DNA of 62,000 nucleotides from positions 872,446-934,445 of the forward strand of contig NW_019091465.1 in NCBI RefSeq assembly GCF_001949145.1, in the 5' to 3' direction. Source of the DNA: Acanthaster planci. Taxonomy: Eukaryota; Echinodermata; Asteroidea; Valvatida; Acanthasteridae. The position numbers were made by a program, and so were the translations under genes. The stretch's first letter is position 1, and the number at the start of each line of letters is the position of its first letter. The notes beneath the pieces are model-generated. The model was not told where the DNA came from and searched no databases. It worked only from the letters and a program-made list of their open reading frames with translations. Shown here in pieces: positions 24,287 through 35,142 of this stretch.

Positions 24287-24541
24287 TCAAACCTGTTGTT
24301 TTATTTCAGCATAGGATGTTGGCTTTTGATACTGCGACTGGCAAACAACCACTGCACCATTTTGGAAATAAATATATGTGGATATATTTTCTATAACGTT
24401 GGTAAAAATCTTCCCATCAACCGAGTGTTTGAAGGCCAGTTGGGCCACGAATCTAAATATTTCCTCTACACTCCGGGCCGCAGTCTCATTGGCCTCTGCA
24501 ACAATAATTGTTCTCAGTTCAGGGGTAATTCGTTTTGTCAT
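24287..24541 (-). CDS. Hypothetical 84-residue open frame
   Basis: ATG at 24541 has an A-rich context and opens 84 codons to a stop. The first 50 residues have balanced composition (for example ELRTIIVAEANETAARSVEE and FVAQLAFKHSVDGKIFTNV) and would be helical. The rest is less convincing and may be intron read-through. No family is recognised and no polyadenylation signal is near. It may be a small single-exon gene, a 5' exon, or chance. Confidence 0.28.
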   Translation of the reverse strand: MTKRITPELRTIIVAEANETAARSVEEIFRFVAQLAFKHSVDGKIFTNVIENISTYIYFQNGAVVVCQSQYQKPTSYAEIKQQV

Positions 24542-26239
24542 TTTTTCACTGGATTTAAAAAGTACTCTTTTCTCAGATACCTCCCCTCTTCAAGGCGTAA
24601 ACAGAAAACATTTTATATCTCAATGTCTCGTTTGTTGAAAACAACACAACAACACTGTTGACAATGAATATTCAGAGAAAGACTGCATCTTTTCATTATT
24701 TGCGACGGACTTGCTCAACAGTCCACATAAAATCAGTTTCTCCTAACTGGCCCTCTTGTAATTGTGTATGAATGTGTCTAATTGAAAACATAAGAAATAG
24801 GACGAGCAAAATACAAACTTAACTTGTGCCAACATTTTACTCTCGCCTTGATCCCCAAGAGAGGGCGCAATTTTCCTCGCAACGGATGCTCCTTTGGTAG
24901 GAATTGCACTTTGGTGGTTCACAAACGACTATGAAATGCATGCATTGCGGTCGAGTCGCTACCAACAAAATGGACACTCCCGACCAATGTGGTTCTTTTT
25001 CAACCAACATGAGTACTTCTACTCAAGAGGGAAGGCAGTCTTTCTCCTCATAAGTGTTTCTTGAGTATCAGAAAGAGCATTATGACAAAAATGAAGAATA
25101 CTGATAATAAAGATATTCGATATAATTCCTGCAGAAACCACTGAGGCTGTGGAACTGATGCAGTCGGGAATAACATGTCAGGTGGGAGAGGGGTAAATTT
25201 GAAACGTCTGTGGTTGACAAGTTACTTCTACTGTAAGCTGTGGCTGCTGTCTCATATTTAAATTAATAGCCCGCGTTTCCCTGGGATTCTTAAGAAAGCT
25301 ACTGCTAACAATGATTTGTGTTATCCTGTTTTGGTGCATGGGCTCAATAGTATGGAGCTGCAAAATATGTTCTAAAACTTACTCTGCTTAGCTGGTCCAA
25401 ACATTTACCCATAAATACAAGAAAGTAGGGGGACGGCGGGAAAGGCAACCATGCCACCACAGTGGAAATGGAGAACACAAGAAACGGAAGCCAGGCGGCG
25501 GATGTCTGGGAGCGCCGACAAACCTTTAACGCACGAGCACCCATCGAATGGTCAATGTCATTAATCAGTTCATGCATAACGTGACATACTGTTGCACTCC
25601 AAAGGGCACTGTTGGTAAATTGTGAGTATCACGGTATATATAAAGCCTGAATTAGCTAGAGAAACCAGAATGCCAGGCTGATCAACACTCAACGGCAGAC
25701 AACCCCTCTCTAGCACTTGTCAAAAAAAATCGCTCTTCCTGAACTGCCACCAGAAGGAAAGTTTTGCCCAGGTATATTTCGGTAAGAATTGGTGTTTGAG
25801 GCATTGTTTCTTTCTGAGTGTTTGACTTAATAATACTCTTATGAGGAAGAGTCTCGTCTTCCTCGTATTTCTTCTTCACAAATTATCAACAATGTATCCA
25901 GCTCTTGTAATCAAGACAGTAGATTTCCACAGAATCTTTAAAAAAAAAATCAAAAGAACAACACAAGGAAAGCTGAGTATTCATTTTGTTGTCTCGTATG
26001 AAATCTCTTCTTCAAATGTGAAATGTGTTGAAAGATGTATAGCTACGTTCATGCAAGGTTGAAGTTCATGCTTTGTCCCAGGTGCATTGTAAAGCTTAGG
26101 TTGCGTCGAAAACCAAAATAAGAATATGCAATTAGCATGCCACATCAGCCCTGATGGTACATACTGCAGATAACGCAGAGTGGTGTGGATTTCCTGATGT
26201 CATCTTTACTGTTTGATTTATAGTAAATAGTTACCAACA
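24542..26239. other. 5' flank of the cassette gene
   Basis: No firm exon. A plus-strand frame at 25841-26062 starts with a hydrophobic MRKSLVFLVFLLH but has no donor or homology. A TTATAG sequence about 20 bp before the 26240 ATG could be the end of a 5'-UTR intron. Confidence 0.35.
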
Positions 26240-26306
26240 ATGAAGGGATACGCCTGCCTGAGTTTTGTGCTCTGTCTTGGTTTGGTTGTGGCAGCACCGC
26301 TGCATG
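26240..26306 (+). CDS. Cassette gene exon 1 (signal peptide)
   Basis: ATG at 26240 in context CCAACAATGA; 22 codons plus one base to a GTAAGT donor. Cleavage is likely after VVAA, leaving PLH-G as the mature N-terminus. It is paralogous to the exon at 15855-15918. Confidence 0.8.
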
Positions 26307-29300
26307 GTAAGTGACGTAATGATTCGAATGTATTTAAATTCTTTTTCAGTAATGCTCCTTTCTTCTCTTTACACTGTGCGTTTCATCATCTCTAGTCCCA
26401 GTTTTTACACCTCAAACCAAGGAACAGATTTGGTGTTCCTCGGTCTTTTACAAGTTTCCTGGAGACCATTACCTCAAGCACTACGACATTTTTCTTCAGC
26501 GGTGAAGCCTTCCATTTCATCGAGTTATGAACTATACTTTGAAGCTTTTCGAAAACTAAAATACAAAAGACGGACTTCAGACCTTTTCCGTAATTTAATG
26601 GCACACTGTGATATTGTCATAGGCTCTCCGATTTTTGGAGGGGGTTCTGGCATTTTGTGTTAGCCCAGTTGGCGCAATGTCGGCTGTTCCTACTTGATAA
26701 TCCAACATCATTCACACCTCTAAAGTAATTTCTTTTTAACGAAATAACAGCTGGAACAGGTTGAATTTTATTTCTCAATCTCAATCCTTAAAGGCCACAG
26801 CCAGTCTGAAGAGGTGATGGTAGCTCGTGGCGCTAGTTTTGAAGGGCACCTCGACTCTAGAGGTAGGTTTATAAAACATGATTGTTGTAAACACTGAAAA
26901 CGCTGAGGGACCATTTATTTAGGTAGAAAAAATGGCCGATGTTAAATCAAGCTCCACCAATGTTGTTTAGGTACGACAGTGTTTCTTGAATGCTTACCAC
27001 TTTTGTCGGAAGTCACAGAAGATAGCCAGTAACATTACCAGAGTTACCAACTTGTGTGCATCACTGTACCTTTTACGTGTGGAATCTGACTATTGAGAGC
27101 TTGCAAGCTTCCTTTCAGGGTTTCAACAATAAAAGTCCAAATCTAATTGAGGAGTTGTGAGGCCAATAAAAGAATGAATATTTTGGAGCCTTCGACACGT
27201 ATTTTTCGTGCGACGTCACTTTGAACCAGGAAGAGCATAGCAAACGAATGGAGTAGGCGCACGTGTTTGTCCATGCGCTGGTTCTTGCCTTTCAGCCTTT
27301 TACACAAATAATATTAGGCGAGACTTACTCCCTTCGTCACTCTATGGACACAGTGGCCGCTGCAACTATTTGATTATCTTATACTGCTAACACATCTACA
27401 CTCATTTTTCTCAATAGAAATTATGGCTTAAATTTTACTTCTCAAACTGTATCCCCGAAGGCCATAGCCAGTCAGAAGAGGCGATGAAAGCACGTGAAGC
27501 TAGTTTTGAAGAGCAGCTCAATTCAAGAGGTAAGTTAATAAAATGCAATCGCTGTATACTCCAACGACGTTCAGGCATCATCCAGTAAGTTAGAAAAACA
27601 AATAACAGATGTTCACTCAAGTACTTCCGACGTTGTTCAGGTTCTTCCTGTAATTATTTCCCAATTTTTTATCCCCGAAGGCCATAGCCAGTCTAAAGAG
27701 GTTATGAGAGCACGTGGTAGTTTCGAAGAACAGCTCCATTCGAGAGGAAAGTTTCAAAAATACGATTGTTGTAGCAGTCGGAGTCTAAACAATGTTGGCG
27801 AAACTTTCAACGTGTGTTGTCTACTAATTGTTCTGAGAGGGAACAAGTGAGAGTGTGTTTTTACATCACAGGGACAGTCCTTATTAAAGTACATCTTGTT
27901 TACAATTGTTTTGTCATCACATCTCGTTTTTATAGACTTCAAAACCAGCGTCTTGTAGACCTCGGGTTCCTTAGGCATTACCGGGATCCGGGTTCCTTAG
28001 GCCTTACCGCTTTCCATATTCTAGCTGTGAAGCCACCACATTACGTTGATGCTGAGCTACACCGATCTTGGCAGTAGATACTTCGGATCTTTTCAGAAAA
28101 CTAATCATAGACGGAATTCAGAACTTTGAAATCCCAAGCATGTTTTATAGCACACTGAGATATTTTCGTAGACTCTCTGATTGTTGTAAGTCGTAGCATT
28201 TTGAGTTGGCTGTACTAGACACAGTTCCTGCTGCTTTTATTTGATGATCCAACCTCACTCACACCTCTTTGTAATTTAAATAGAAATTACGGCCAGAATT
28301 TTATTTCTCAACTGTATTCCTGCAGGTCATAGCCAGTCTGAAGGAGTGATGAAAGCACTTAGTAGTTTCGAAGGACAACTCGACTCGAGAGGTAAGCTTA
28401 TAAAGACACGATTGTTTTAAAGTTGCCACCGTTCGGGTAAGTTAGAATTTTGCCTAGCAGACGTTGACTCAAACACTTTCAAGCTGTTCAGGCTCTTTCT
28501 GCGATTACATAAAAAAGATGGCAACGCTCAGGGATAATTTGTTTAGAAATAGACGAAGGAAATATTCACTCAGCTCGATTCAAGAAATATGTTTATAAAA
28601 TGCAATTGTTGTGAACTGTAATTGAAGTTGTTAAACTATATTCCTGCAGGTCATAGCCAGTCTGAGGAAGTGATGAAAGCGCGTGGTAGTTTCCAAAGAC
28701 AACTCGGCTCGAGAGGTAAAACTGACAATTTTCCTGGATCATTCATTAAGAAAAGAACAACAACGAGACTTTTTGCTCAAATTCGTGTAATTCCTTTTAC
28801 CTTTCTAGCCAATGATGCTTCGAAGAAATATTGTACGCAATTATTGACAAATCTAACGACGCTTAACAGCACATTCCCGAGGGTCTCAGCAGAGTTGCTC
28901 CTTACAGTAGTTATCGCATTGGCTAACATTATTGGCAGTGATCACTGCAGATAGCTGGTAACCAGTTTTGTCTAGGGAGTGACATCTGACCATGCTTCCT
29001 GATCCTGACCAAGAAGAGGCTCAATTTTTCTGGCAACATAGATGTTGTTGGTGAATCACAGTTTTTGCGTAGGCACGTAGTGGCTGCTGTGGCTACTTGG
29101 TAATCCTATAGTCACCTCTCTAAACTGACAGCTTGCATTTTATTTCTTAAATTATGTCCCTGAAGGCCAAAGCCAGTCTGCAGAGGTGATGAAAGCACGT
29201 GGTAGTTTTGAAGGACGACTGGATTCAAGAGGTAAGCTTGTGAAAGCACTTTGGCTGTAAACCTTGACAACGTTACCGGATCATTACCTGAAATTAAAGG

Positions 29301-30495
29301 TAGACGTGACAGATGCTCACATAGGCACTTCTAAAACTGTTGAAGTTCTTGCGGCAATTTTTATTGAAATCATTAACGAGTCCAAAGACGCTTCACAGGA
29401 CATTCCCGAGGGTCCTCTGTAATATTTGAAAGCGTTTGCTTTGGTTATGAGTGGAACGACAGTCTTAGATGAGTTTTAACAATGTTTACCTTGGGGGAAT
29501 CTTTAGTGTACACCACACAGACTGTATTCATGTGTCGGCCATCTTGAACTGAAGGTGACGTTTAACTTTTCATTTTTGGAACATGAGAGAGAACTTGCAT
29601 GTTTAATTAACACTCTGATATATTTATTGGCTCTCAGTTTTTTGTGAGCTCTTGTTTCTTGCTTAGGCACTATATAGCACCAACGTGTGACGTCGCTGTG
29701 AAGCAGGCAAAGCATAGCAAACGAAAGGAGTAGGCGCACGTGTTTGTCCATGCGCCGGTTCTCGCCTTTCAGCCTTTTACACAAATAATCTTGGGCGAGA
29801 ATTACTCCATTCGTTACTCTACAGACACAGTGGCCGCTATTTGATTACTGACTATTTGATTATCCTATACTGCTAACACATCTACACTCATTTTTCTCAA
29901 TAGAAATTACGGCTTACATTTTATTTCTCAAACTATATCCCCGAAGGCCATAGCCAGTCAGAAGAGGTGATGAAAGCACGTGATGCTAGTTTTGAAGAAC
30001 AGCTCGATTCAAGAGGTAAGTTAATAAAATGCGATTGATGTATACTTCAACGACGTTCAGGCATCATCCAGTAAGTTAGAAAAACAAATAACAGGTGTTC
30101 ACTCAAGTACTTCCAACGTTGTTCAGGTTCTTCCTGTGATTTGTTTTTGACAACCTCTATCCCTTTAGGCCATAGCCAGTCTGCAGAGGCGATGGAAGCT
30201 CGTGGTGCTAGTTTCGAAGGACAGCTCGATTCAATAGGTGTGTTTTTGTAAAAACTCGATTGTTGCAAATCCTGGCAACCTAAACAGACAATTCACTCGG
30301 TCATACTTTTGTAGGATCACAGATTTTTTGTCGGTCCTTCCATTTGCGTAGCCCCATAAGCGCAATACCTGCTGTAGACATTTCCTATTTCGATCTTAAT
30401 TGTTGACACCTCTAAATTCCTTCTTTTAATTAAAAAGTACAGCTGAATGGAATTTCTCAAACTCTATCTCTGAAGGTAATGGTGGCACGTGGTAG
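26240..30495 (+). CDS. Secreted protein built from tandem symmetrical exon cassettes (unrecognised family)
   Basis: Exon 1 encodes a signal peptide (MKGYACLSFVLCLGLVVAA). Eight cassette exons follow at 26794, 27461, 27681, 28326, 28650, 29166, 29947 and 30169, each 66 or 69 bp, phase 1 on both sides, encoding a 22- or 23-residue unit of the pattern GHSQS-EEVM-KARG-(A)SFE-QL-SR. A degenerate ninth copy at 30476 gives a stop. Skipping the third cassette, whose donor is broken, the splice is in frame for 186 residues. Because all cassettes have the same phase, any subset can be joined without a shift. The repeats lack dibasic sites and a Gly-Lys/Arg amidation signal; KAR is a possible single-basic processing site. 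I recognise no domain. Upstream intron sequence is duplicated along with each exon. The function is unknown; a secreted repeat protein or a peptide precursor are both possible. Confidence 0.75.
26794..26862 (+). CDS. Cassette exon 2
   Basis: AG at 26793 and the GTAGGT donor at 26863 bound 69 bp. The unit reads GHSQSEEVMVARGASFEGHL then DSR. Confidence 0.75.
27211..27690 (+). repeat. Segmental duplication unit, copy 1 (cassettes 3-4 with introns)
   Basis: It matches 29688-30178 along intron and exon alike, including GGAGTAGGCGCACGTGTTTG, the CTACACTCATTTTTCTCAAT stretch before the acceptor, and AACGACGTTCAGGCATCATC after the donor. Confidence 0.8.
27461..27529 (+). CDS. Cassette exon 3
   Basis: Acceptor CCCCGAAG and donor GTAAGT bound 69 bp. 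The unit reads GHSQSEEAMKAREASFEEQL then NSR. It is nearly identical to exon 8, flanks included. Confidence 0.78.
27681..27746 (+). pseudogene. Cassette exon 4 with a broken splice donor
   Basis: Acceptor CCCCGAAG is intact and the 66-bp frame is open (GHSQSKEVMRARGSFEEQL), but the donor reads GAAAGT where the others have GTAAGT or similar. It is probably skipped, or spliced at a cryptic GT shortly downstream; retention would lead to a stop within about 40 codons. Confidence 0.7.
28326..28391 (+). CDS. Cassette exon 5
   Basis: Acceptor TTCCTGCAG and donor GTAAGC bound 66 bp. The unit reads GHSQSEGVMKALSSFEGQL then DSR; the usual KAR is KAL here. Confidence 0.75.
28650..28715 (+). CDS. Cassette exon 6
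   Basis: Acceptor TTCCTGCAG and donor GTAAAA bound 66 bp. The unit reads GHSQSEEVMKARGSFQRQL then GSR. The frame happens to stay open into both introns, so intron retention would not stop at once. Confidence 0.75.
29166..29231 (+). CDS. Cassette exon 7
   Basis: Acceptor CCCTGAAG and donor GTAAGC bound 66 bp. The unit reads GQSQSAEVMKARGSFEGRL then DSR; it is the only copy with Gln at position 2. Confidence 0.75.
29688..30178 (+). repeat. Segmental duplication unit, copy 2 (cassettes 8-9 with introns)
   Basis: This is the partner of 27211-27690, about 2.5 kb away in direct orientation. The match covers exon 8, its intron and the start of exon 9. Confidence 0.8.
29947..30015 (+). CDS. Cassette exon 8
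   Basis: Acceptor CCCCGAAG and donor GTAAGT bound 69 bp. The unit reads GHSQSEEVMKARDASFEEQL then DSR. Its flanks copy those of exon 3. Confidence 0.78.
30169..30237 (+). CDS. Cassette exon 9
   Basis: Acceptor TCCCTTTAG and a weaker donor GTGTGT bound 69 bp. The unit reads GHSQSAEAMEARGASFEGQL then DSI, with Ile replacing the otherwise constant Arg before the junction glycine. Confidence 0.72.
   Translation, partial: AIASLQRRWKLVVLVSKDSSIQ
30476..30495 (+). CDS. Degenerate cassette acting as a possible terminal exon
   Basis: After a CTCTGAAG acceptor the copy lacks the first 20 bp of the normal cassette, as if deleted between two CTGAAG repeats. The frame is thereby shifted, and the phase-1 splice gives GNGGTW then TAG. 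No donor follows the remains of the cassette. I saw no AATAAA close downstream. It may equally be a dead exon. Confidence 0.4.
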
Positions 30496-31065
30496 TTACT
30501 AAGGACAGGTCGATTCAAGAGTTCAGTTTATGAACACACGATTGTTGTGAACCCTAACAACATTCAGGGATAATTCACTAAGCAGGTGAAAGACATGGTA
30601 AATGGTAACTCATTTACCTCAAATACGTTGCAGGTTCTTGTGCCATTTTTGGAAACCCTAAAGACCCCGTTCAGGGATCATTTACTTTGGAGGAAGGAAG
30701 ATATTCGCTAAATCCTTGCAATGCTATTCAGCACTCTAGATAATCAGGCTTTGGGGAATTTATTTAAAAATACCAAACAATATAGACGGGTGAACAATAT
30801 AGACGTTGAACAAGTATTATGTTTAGCCCTAAGAGTCTTAATGGCTCCCATTATTGCTATTCAGGAGTAAAGAGAGTCCAGGCACCATATTGACAGTGTT
30901 CCGAGGGCTTCTGCTTGTGTGTTGCCGGACGCTTCACCCAGAGTCGATTTGGCTCAGACCGGAACAACAGGGCATGGTAAACAGACACGTAGTTGAAGGG
31001 TCAGCGGGATTTTAATTAATAATCGAGATAGCTTGTTGGGCCTACTGATACATTGTAGCCTTTTA
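30496..31065 (+). other. 3' flank of the cassette gene
   Basis: No further cassette is seen before the Tc1 element. Fragments of cassette-intron sequence recur (for example CATTCAGGGATAATTCACT), so the duplicated array once extended further. Confidence 0.4.
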
Positions 31066-32728
31066 CAGTCGTCCTTAAAATTATTTATACCTTTTGGAAA
31101 ATAACATAGTTTTCTAAATTCTTCATTTGTAAAAGCTTCTATGTTGGTACTTCCACTGTATTTTTGTCTATTTGTTGCAATACACAAACCCACAAGCGTA
31201 TTGGCTAAACTTCATTTGCGTAATAATAGATACGGCCTGGGTTTTTTGCTTTGCTCCTAGTCAAAATTATTCATACCTCAGGTTTACATAGTCCAACGTC
31301 TCTTCTTAATAATCAATAGCGTGACTTTTGTTCACGATGACTGCATCAAGACGGTTTCTATAAGTGTCCACAAGTTTTCTGCATGTCTTCTGTGGGATGT
31401 TGGCCCACTCATCCTTGGAGAAAACCTCCAGCCGGGTCAGGTTAGATGGTCTCCTGGCCATCACTCTGGTCTTCAGCCCCCGCCACAGATTCTCTACTGG
31501 ATGTAGGTCAGGACTTTGACTTGGCCATTCCAGTAAATGGACACCATTGTCCTTGAGCCACTGCTTTACTACCTTGGCGGTGTGCTTGGGGTCATTGTCC
31601 TGTTGGTAAGTCCAATCAGGTCCAAGCTGGAATTTCTCAGCGGACGCTTTAAGATTTATTTTAAGGATCTTGGTATAATCCTCCTTTTCCATGATGCCCT
31701 GTATCTTATTGAGGTTCCCGGTGCCACTAGCAGAGTAGCAACCCTCATAGCATTATGTTGCCACCACCACGGTTGGGACTGTGTTCTTCAGCTTTGTATG
31801 CTTCTCCTTGCTTCCTCCAGACGTAGGCAATATCCATGTGGCCAAACAACTCCATCTCTGTCTCATCAGACCACAGGACCGATGACCAAAAAGTAGGATC
31901 TTAGTTCATATGTGCTACAGCAAATGCCAGACAAGCCTCCCTATGTTTCTTCCTGAGTAGTGGTGTCTTCCTGGGCCTGCGTCCGTGGAGACCTCCTTTG
32001 TACAGTACTCGCTGATGGTTGCTCGTGACACCTTCGTCCCTGCCTTGTCAAGGGTATCCATTAGGGCCTTGGTTGTGATCCATGGGTTGTTGTTGGCATC
32101 TCAGTAGATCTGTCTGGCGAGTCTAGGAGATACTTTGCACTTCCTGCCACGCCCGTTGAGGTTTTTCACTGTGTTGAAGGTCTTATGCTTCCTGATGATA
32201 CTCTGAACTGTTGCAACAAGGACCTCATATTGCTTGAAAATTGCCATGTAGCCTTTGCCTTCTGTCTAGGCATTCACGATACGCTGGCGCATATCCCCAC
32301 TGAGTTCCTTCTTGGCCATGGTGACGAGTAACTGAGAATGATCTGAGAACTTTTTTTGTTTTGATACTCCTTGGGGGAGATGACATTTCATCAAAATCTT
32401 GAACTTAAAGTCATTAAAAGAAGATATTTATTATATTGGAATATTTTGAAATAGCTTCCTGCCAAAGATTCTTGCAGTCATAGAAAGTGAAAAAGAGCAG
32501 CATGAATGAAAGGACATTTTTGGGGGGGATTTTGTCCGGAGCAAAAAAGAAAGAAACGGCCATATCTATTATTATGCAAATGAAGTTTAGCCAATACACA
32601 TGTGGGTTTGTGTATTGCAACAAATAGACAAAAGATATAGTGGAAGTACCTACATAATAGCTTGACAAATGAAGAATTTAAAAAGTATGTTATTTTCCAC
32701 AGGGTATGAATAATTTTGAGCACAACTG
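31066..32728 (-). mobile_element. Tc1/mariner-type DNA transposon, near full length, inactive
   Basis: The element is 1663 bp, flanked by TA on both sides (31064-31065 and 32729-32730). Its inverted repeats are about 200 bp: left 31066 to about 31260, right about 32530-32728, sharing AATACACAAACCCACA and CTAAACTTCATTTGC. The ends read CAGTCGTCCTTAAAATTATT and, in complement, CAGTTGTGCTCAAAATTATT. A transposase reading frame sits between them on the minus strand. It fits the long-IR Tc1 class. Confidence 0.93.
31306..32319 (-). pseudogene. Tc1 transposase pseudogene
   Basis: The frame starts at ATG 32319 (MAKKELSGDMRQRIVNA) and hits an in-frame TAG at codon 18. More stops and shifts occur in the helix-turn-helix and first-Asp regions. 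The last 128 codons (31306-31692) are open and hold the second catalytic Asp in QQDNDPKHTA and the Glu in LHPVENLW, 34 residues apart, the DD34E signature of Tc1 transposases. Its span of 338 codons is the usual length. Confidence 0.93.
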
Positions 32729-34020
32729 TAGGTGGGCTGATATAATTATTGACTCCAATTATTACGTTGTCTACTCTTACCTAATTAGAATATGAAATAA
32801 CAACCCATATCGATGGTGATGGGTTGACTTCATAATCTGTATGAAAGCCTGATTTCTGACTTATTTAGTCGTTTTCTTTAGTGCGAAAAACTGAAACAAC
32901 TTGATAATTTAACGGGAAATTCAGGAATTTTGGGCTCCACATGCTACGACATGGCAGACCACGGGCAAGGTATTACCTACAGAGGACATCGCACTGCTTT
33001 TGTATGTTCATCACAATACACCGGTTGTACAAATAGCGGTTTATACACAACTTTCACCTTATGTTTTCGAAAGACATGCATCACAGAAAAAACACTTTGA
33101 TTCAGACGCTAAATACAAGTTACGCCAGAATACCAAGTTAATATCATATGTGTATCAAAACGTATAACTGTATCACTACGAAGTGGGTAGTTTGTAGCCG
33201 AAAAACGTGGAACGTAAGTGTCTATTAACTATTGTCTTGGGGGCGACTTTGAACGTTTCATAAGGTGTGGAACTGTTTCCCCGTCGAGTATGCAGATCCT
33301 TGTCAACAGTGCAAGTCCCCATTTCTGTTTAATCGGCTAAGTTCTTCGAGAGAAATGTAGGTCTCATATAATTGTTACCGGTATGTGGTTGCCTGGCTTG
33401 AATAAAATAAAGTGCGTTGCAAACTTCAAGTATTTGTACATGTATTTGAGTTCATCATTTCCATTTGTATAATATGTTACCAAATTGACCGTAATGAAAG
33501 GTATGGTTTAGAGCAGAACCGTATTGGTTTCTTCAGAAAAAGAGATGCAAACAAAGTTGCACATGTGGCATGTCAATTATACAGGTCAGAGAATTTGAAT
33601 TAGATGTGAATCTGCTGGGACGCTTACACAATTCCGGGCGAACGGGAAACCGCTTTGACATTCATATGGGTTTTGCCGATGACTTTCGGCAAATAAGCAG
33701 CCAATGAAACCTCCGTGCCATTCCCTTTCGTGCTATAGGCAAAAGTACTATTGGTTAATTTGATTTAACAAAATTATCACCCAAATAAACAATTCAACCA
33801 AAAAGCATTAAATTTTGCAGGCGCTTTTGTAAGGCGTGTGTTCATTCACTCTCATTATTGGGCAGGCAGCCCTGTTTCTGTCATTGTGCAATCTCAACAA
33901 CTCAGTCTTAAACATGTTGGAGACAGGCAGGTTGCCCGGTAAGCGCGAATGAACCTGCGGCCTTGGGAAGTGCGATCTACACTTCAGCAAGCAACCATTA
34001 AGAACGTTGATGCTATCACT
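32729..34020. other. Intergenic, nothing coding recognised
   Basis: No repeat family or exon is supported in this stretch. Confidence 0.45.
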
Positions 34021-34198
34021 CAATACCTGCGATTCACAGTAGTGCACCTCTAAGAGTTTGCAACACGTTGGCCAATCACAATGCGCGAAATCTGTCGACC
34101 CAATGCACGTTTGAAAATGGCCAACAAATTGCGCGCGTTGTGATCGGCCAAAGCGTTGCAAACTCTTGGAGGCGCACTATTGTGAATCGCCCGTATTG
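34021..34198. repeat. MITE family B, full foldback copy
   Basis: The left arm CAATACCTGCGATTCACAGT...GAGTTTGCAACACGTTGGCC pairs with the right arm GCGTTGCAAACTCTTGGAGG...GTGAATCGCCCGTATTG. Nearly the whole 178 bp can form a hairpin. The ends extend symmetrically to TCAATAC and GTATTGA. Confidence 0.8.
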
Positions 34199-34621
34199 AA
34201 GTGCATGCAGTGGCATAATCATACCCAAACATGCATGCCTAGATGTGTGGCATGCCTACAGATTGATGGTTGAGGAAGATGGAAACAACACAGATAAAAA
34301 CCAGATATGAAACCAGGATAAATGAAAACCATGAAGAAACATACTAGCAATAATAGAAACGGGATATTTCATTAACACAATCACAGAAACAAAATAAGAA
34401 ACCGTCAGCTTTTGACGTAAAGACCACACAAAAAATGAGGATAAAGAAAACAATTACCAGTACTGAGGTCCAACATCTTCGGGAAACAGACAGGAATAAA
34501 CAAACTGTTAAACGTGGCGGGGCCTTAACTAATAGAATACAATACCGTGTGGTTAAGACTGAATGGTTGTACTGCACTATAAATGCTGCTCTTATGAAAA
34601 TGTTTCAGCTTCCGGTTGTGT

Positions 34622-35142
34622 TTAAATGAGAATTGACCAATGTATTTGGTGATTCTCCGAGACCGCTTTCTGAGAGCGACGAAGGACAAAATCGTCAACG
34701 TGTGTCATGCTGGAATATCCTTCAAGGTAAGGCCTAAGAATCACAGGTTTGGATTTTGCCTCTCCGGTCCTCCGTAACGTCTCTTGTAGACCACTCTCTT
34801 TCCGTTTGATGCTCTCCATCGTTTGGAGTGCGTTCCGCGTGTGTTCAGACATTTTGTTCAATATCTCGAAAGTGGGTCGACGGTATACGCACTGACGAAG
34901 AATTTACGCCATTCGACGTCGACGCCGACGCCGACTTCCCCGTCTGGGGAAAGCGACACAACAAGCGTCTCTTCTTGCACCGAACTTACCAAACTCAGTT
35001 TCTGCGATCGACTCTATGGTATATTCACCAAAGATTTCAGGATGCAACTTTCAGGATGTGTCCAACAAAAAGAATAACAACCAACCACCTGTTATGGGGC
35101 CTGAGGAGAATTACTCTTCGCGAGATATTGGTTGGTTTGTAG
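34622..35142. other. CpG-rich block with overlapping open frames, unassigned
   Basis: GC and CpG density rise sharply (for example GACGTCGACGCCGACGCCGA). Several frames are open. On the plus strand, 34828-35142 follows a possible TGTGTTCAG acceptor and includes DADADFPVWGKRHNKRLFLH. On the minus strand there is MSEHTRNALQTMESIKRKE from 34852 to 34622, and a neighbouring frame with SLSPDGEVGVGVDVEW ending just before it, as if one frame were broken. A plus frame ending at a CTTCAAG/GTAAGG donor (34726) is also open. I cannot decide the strand or family; it is probably coding, or the remnant of a coding element. Confidence 0.35.

Noticed and set aside
25841-26062. Secreted peptide starting MRKSLVFLVFLLH
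   Set aside because: Only the start is hydrophobic; the rest is Lys-rich low-complexity from AT-rich DNA, with no donor or relative.
31537-31896. 119-residue plus-strand frame
   Set aside because: It is antisense to the Tc1 transposase and has no independent support.
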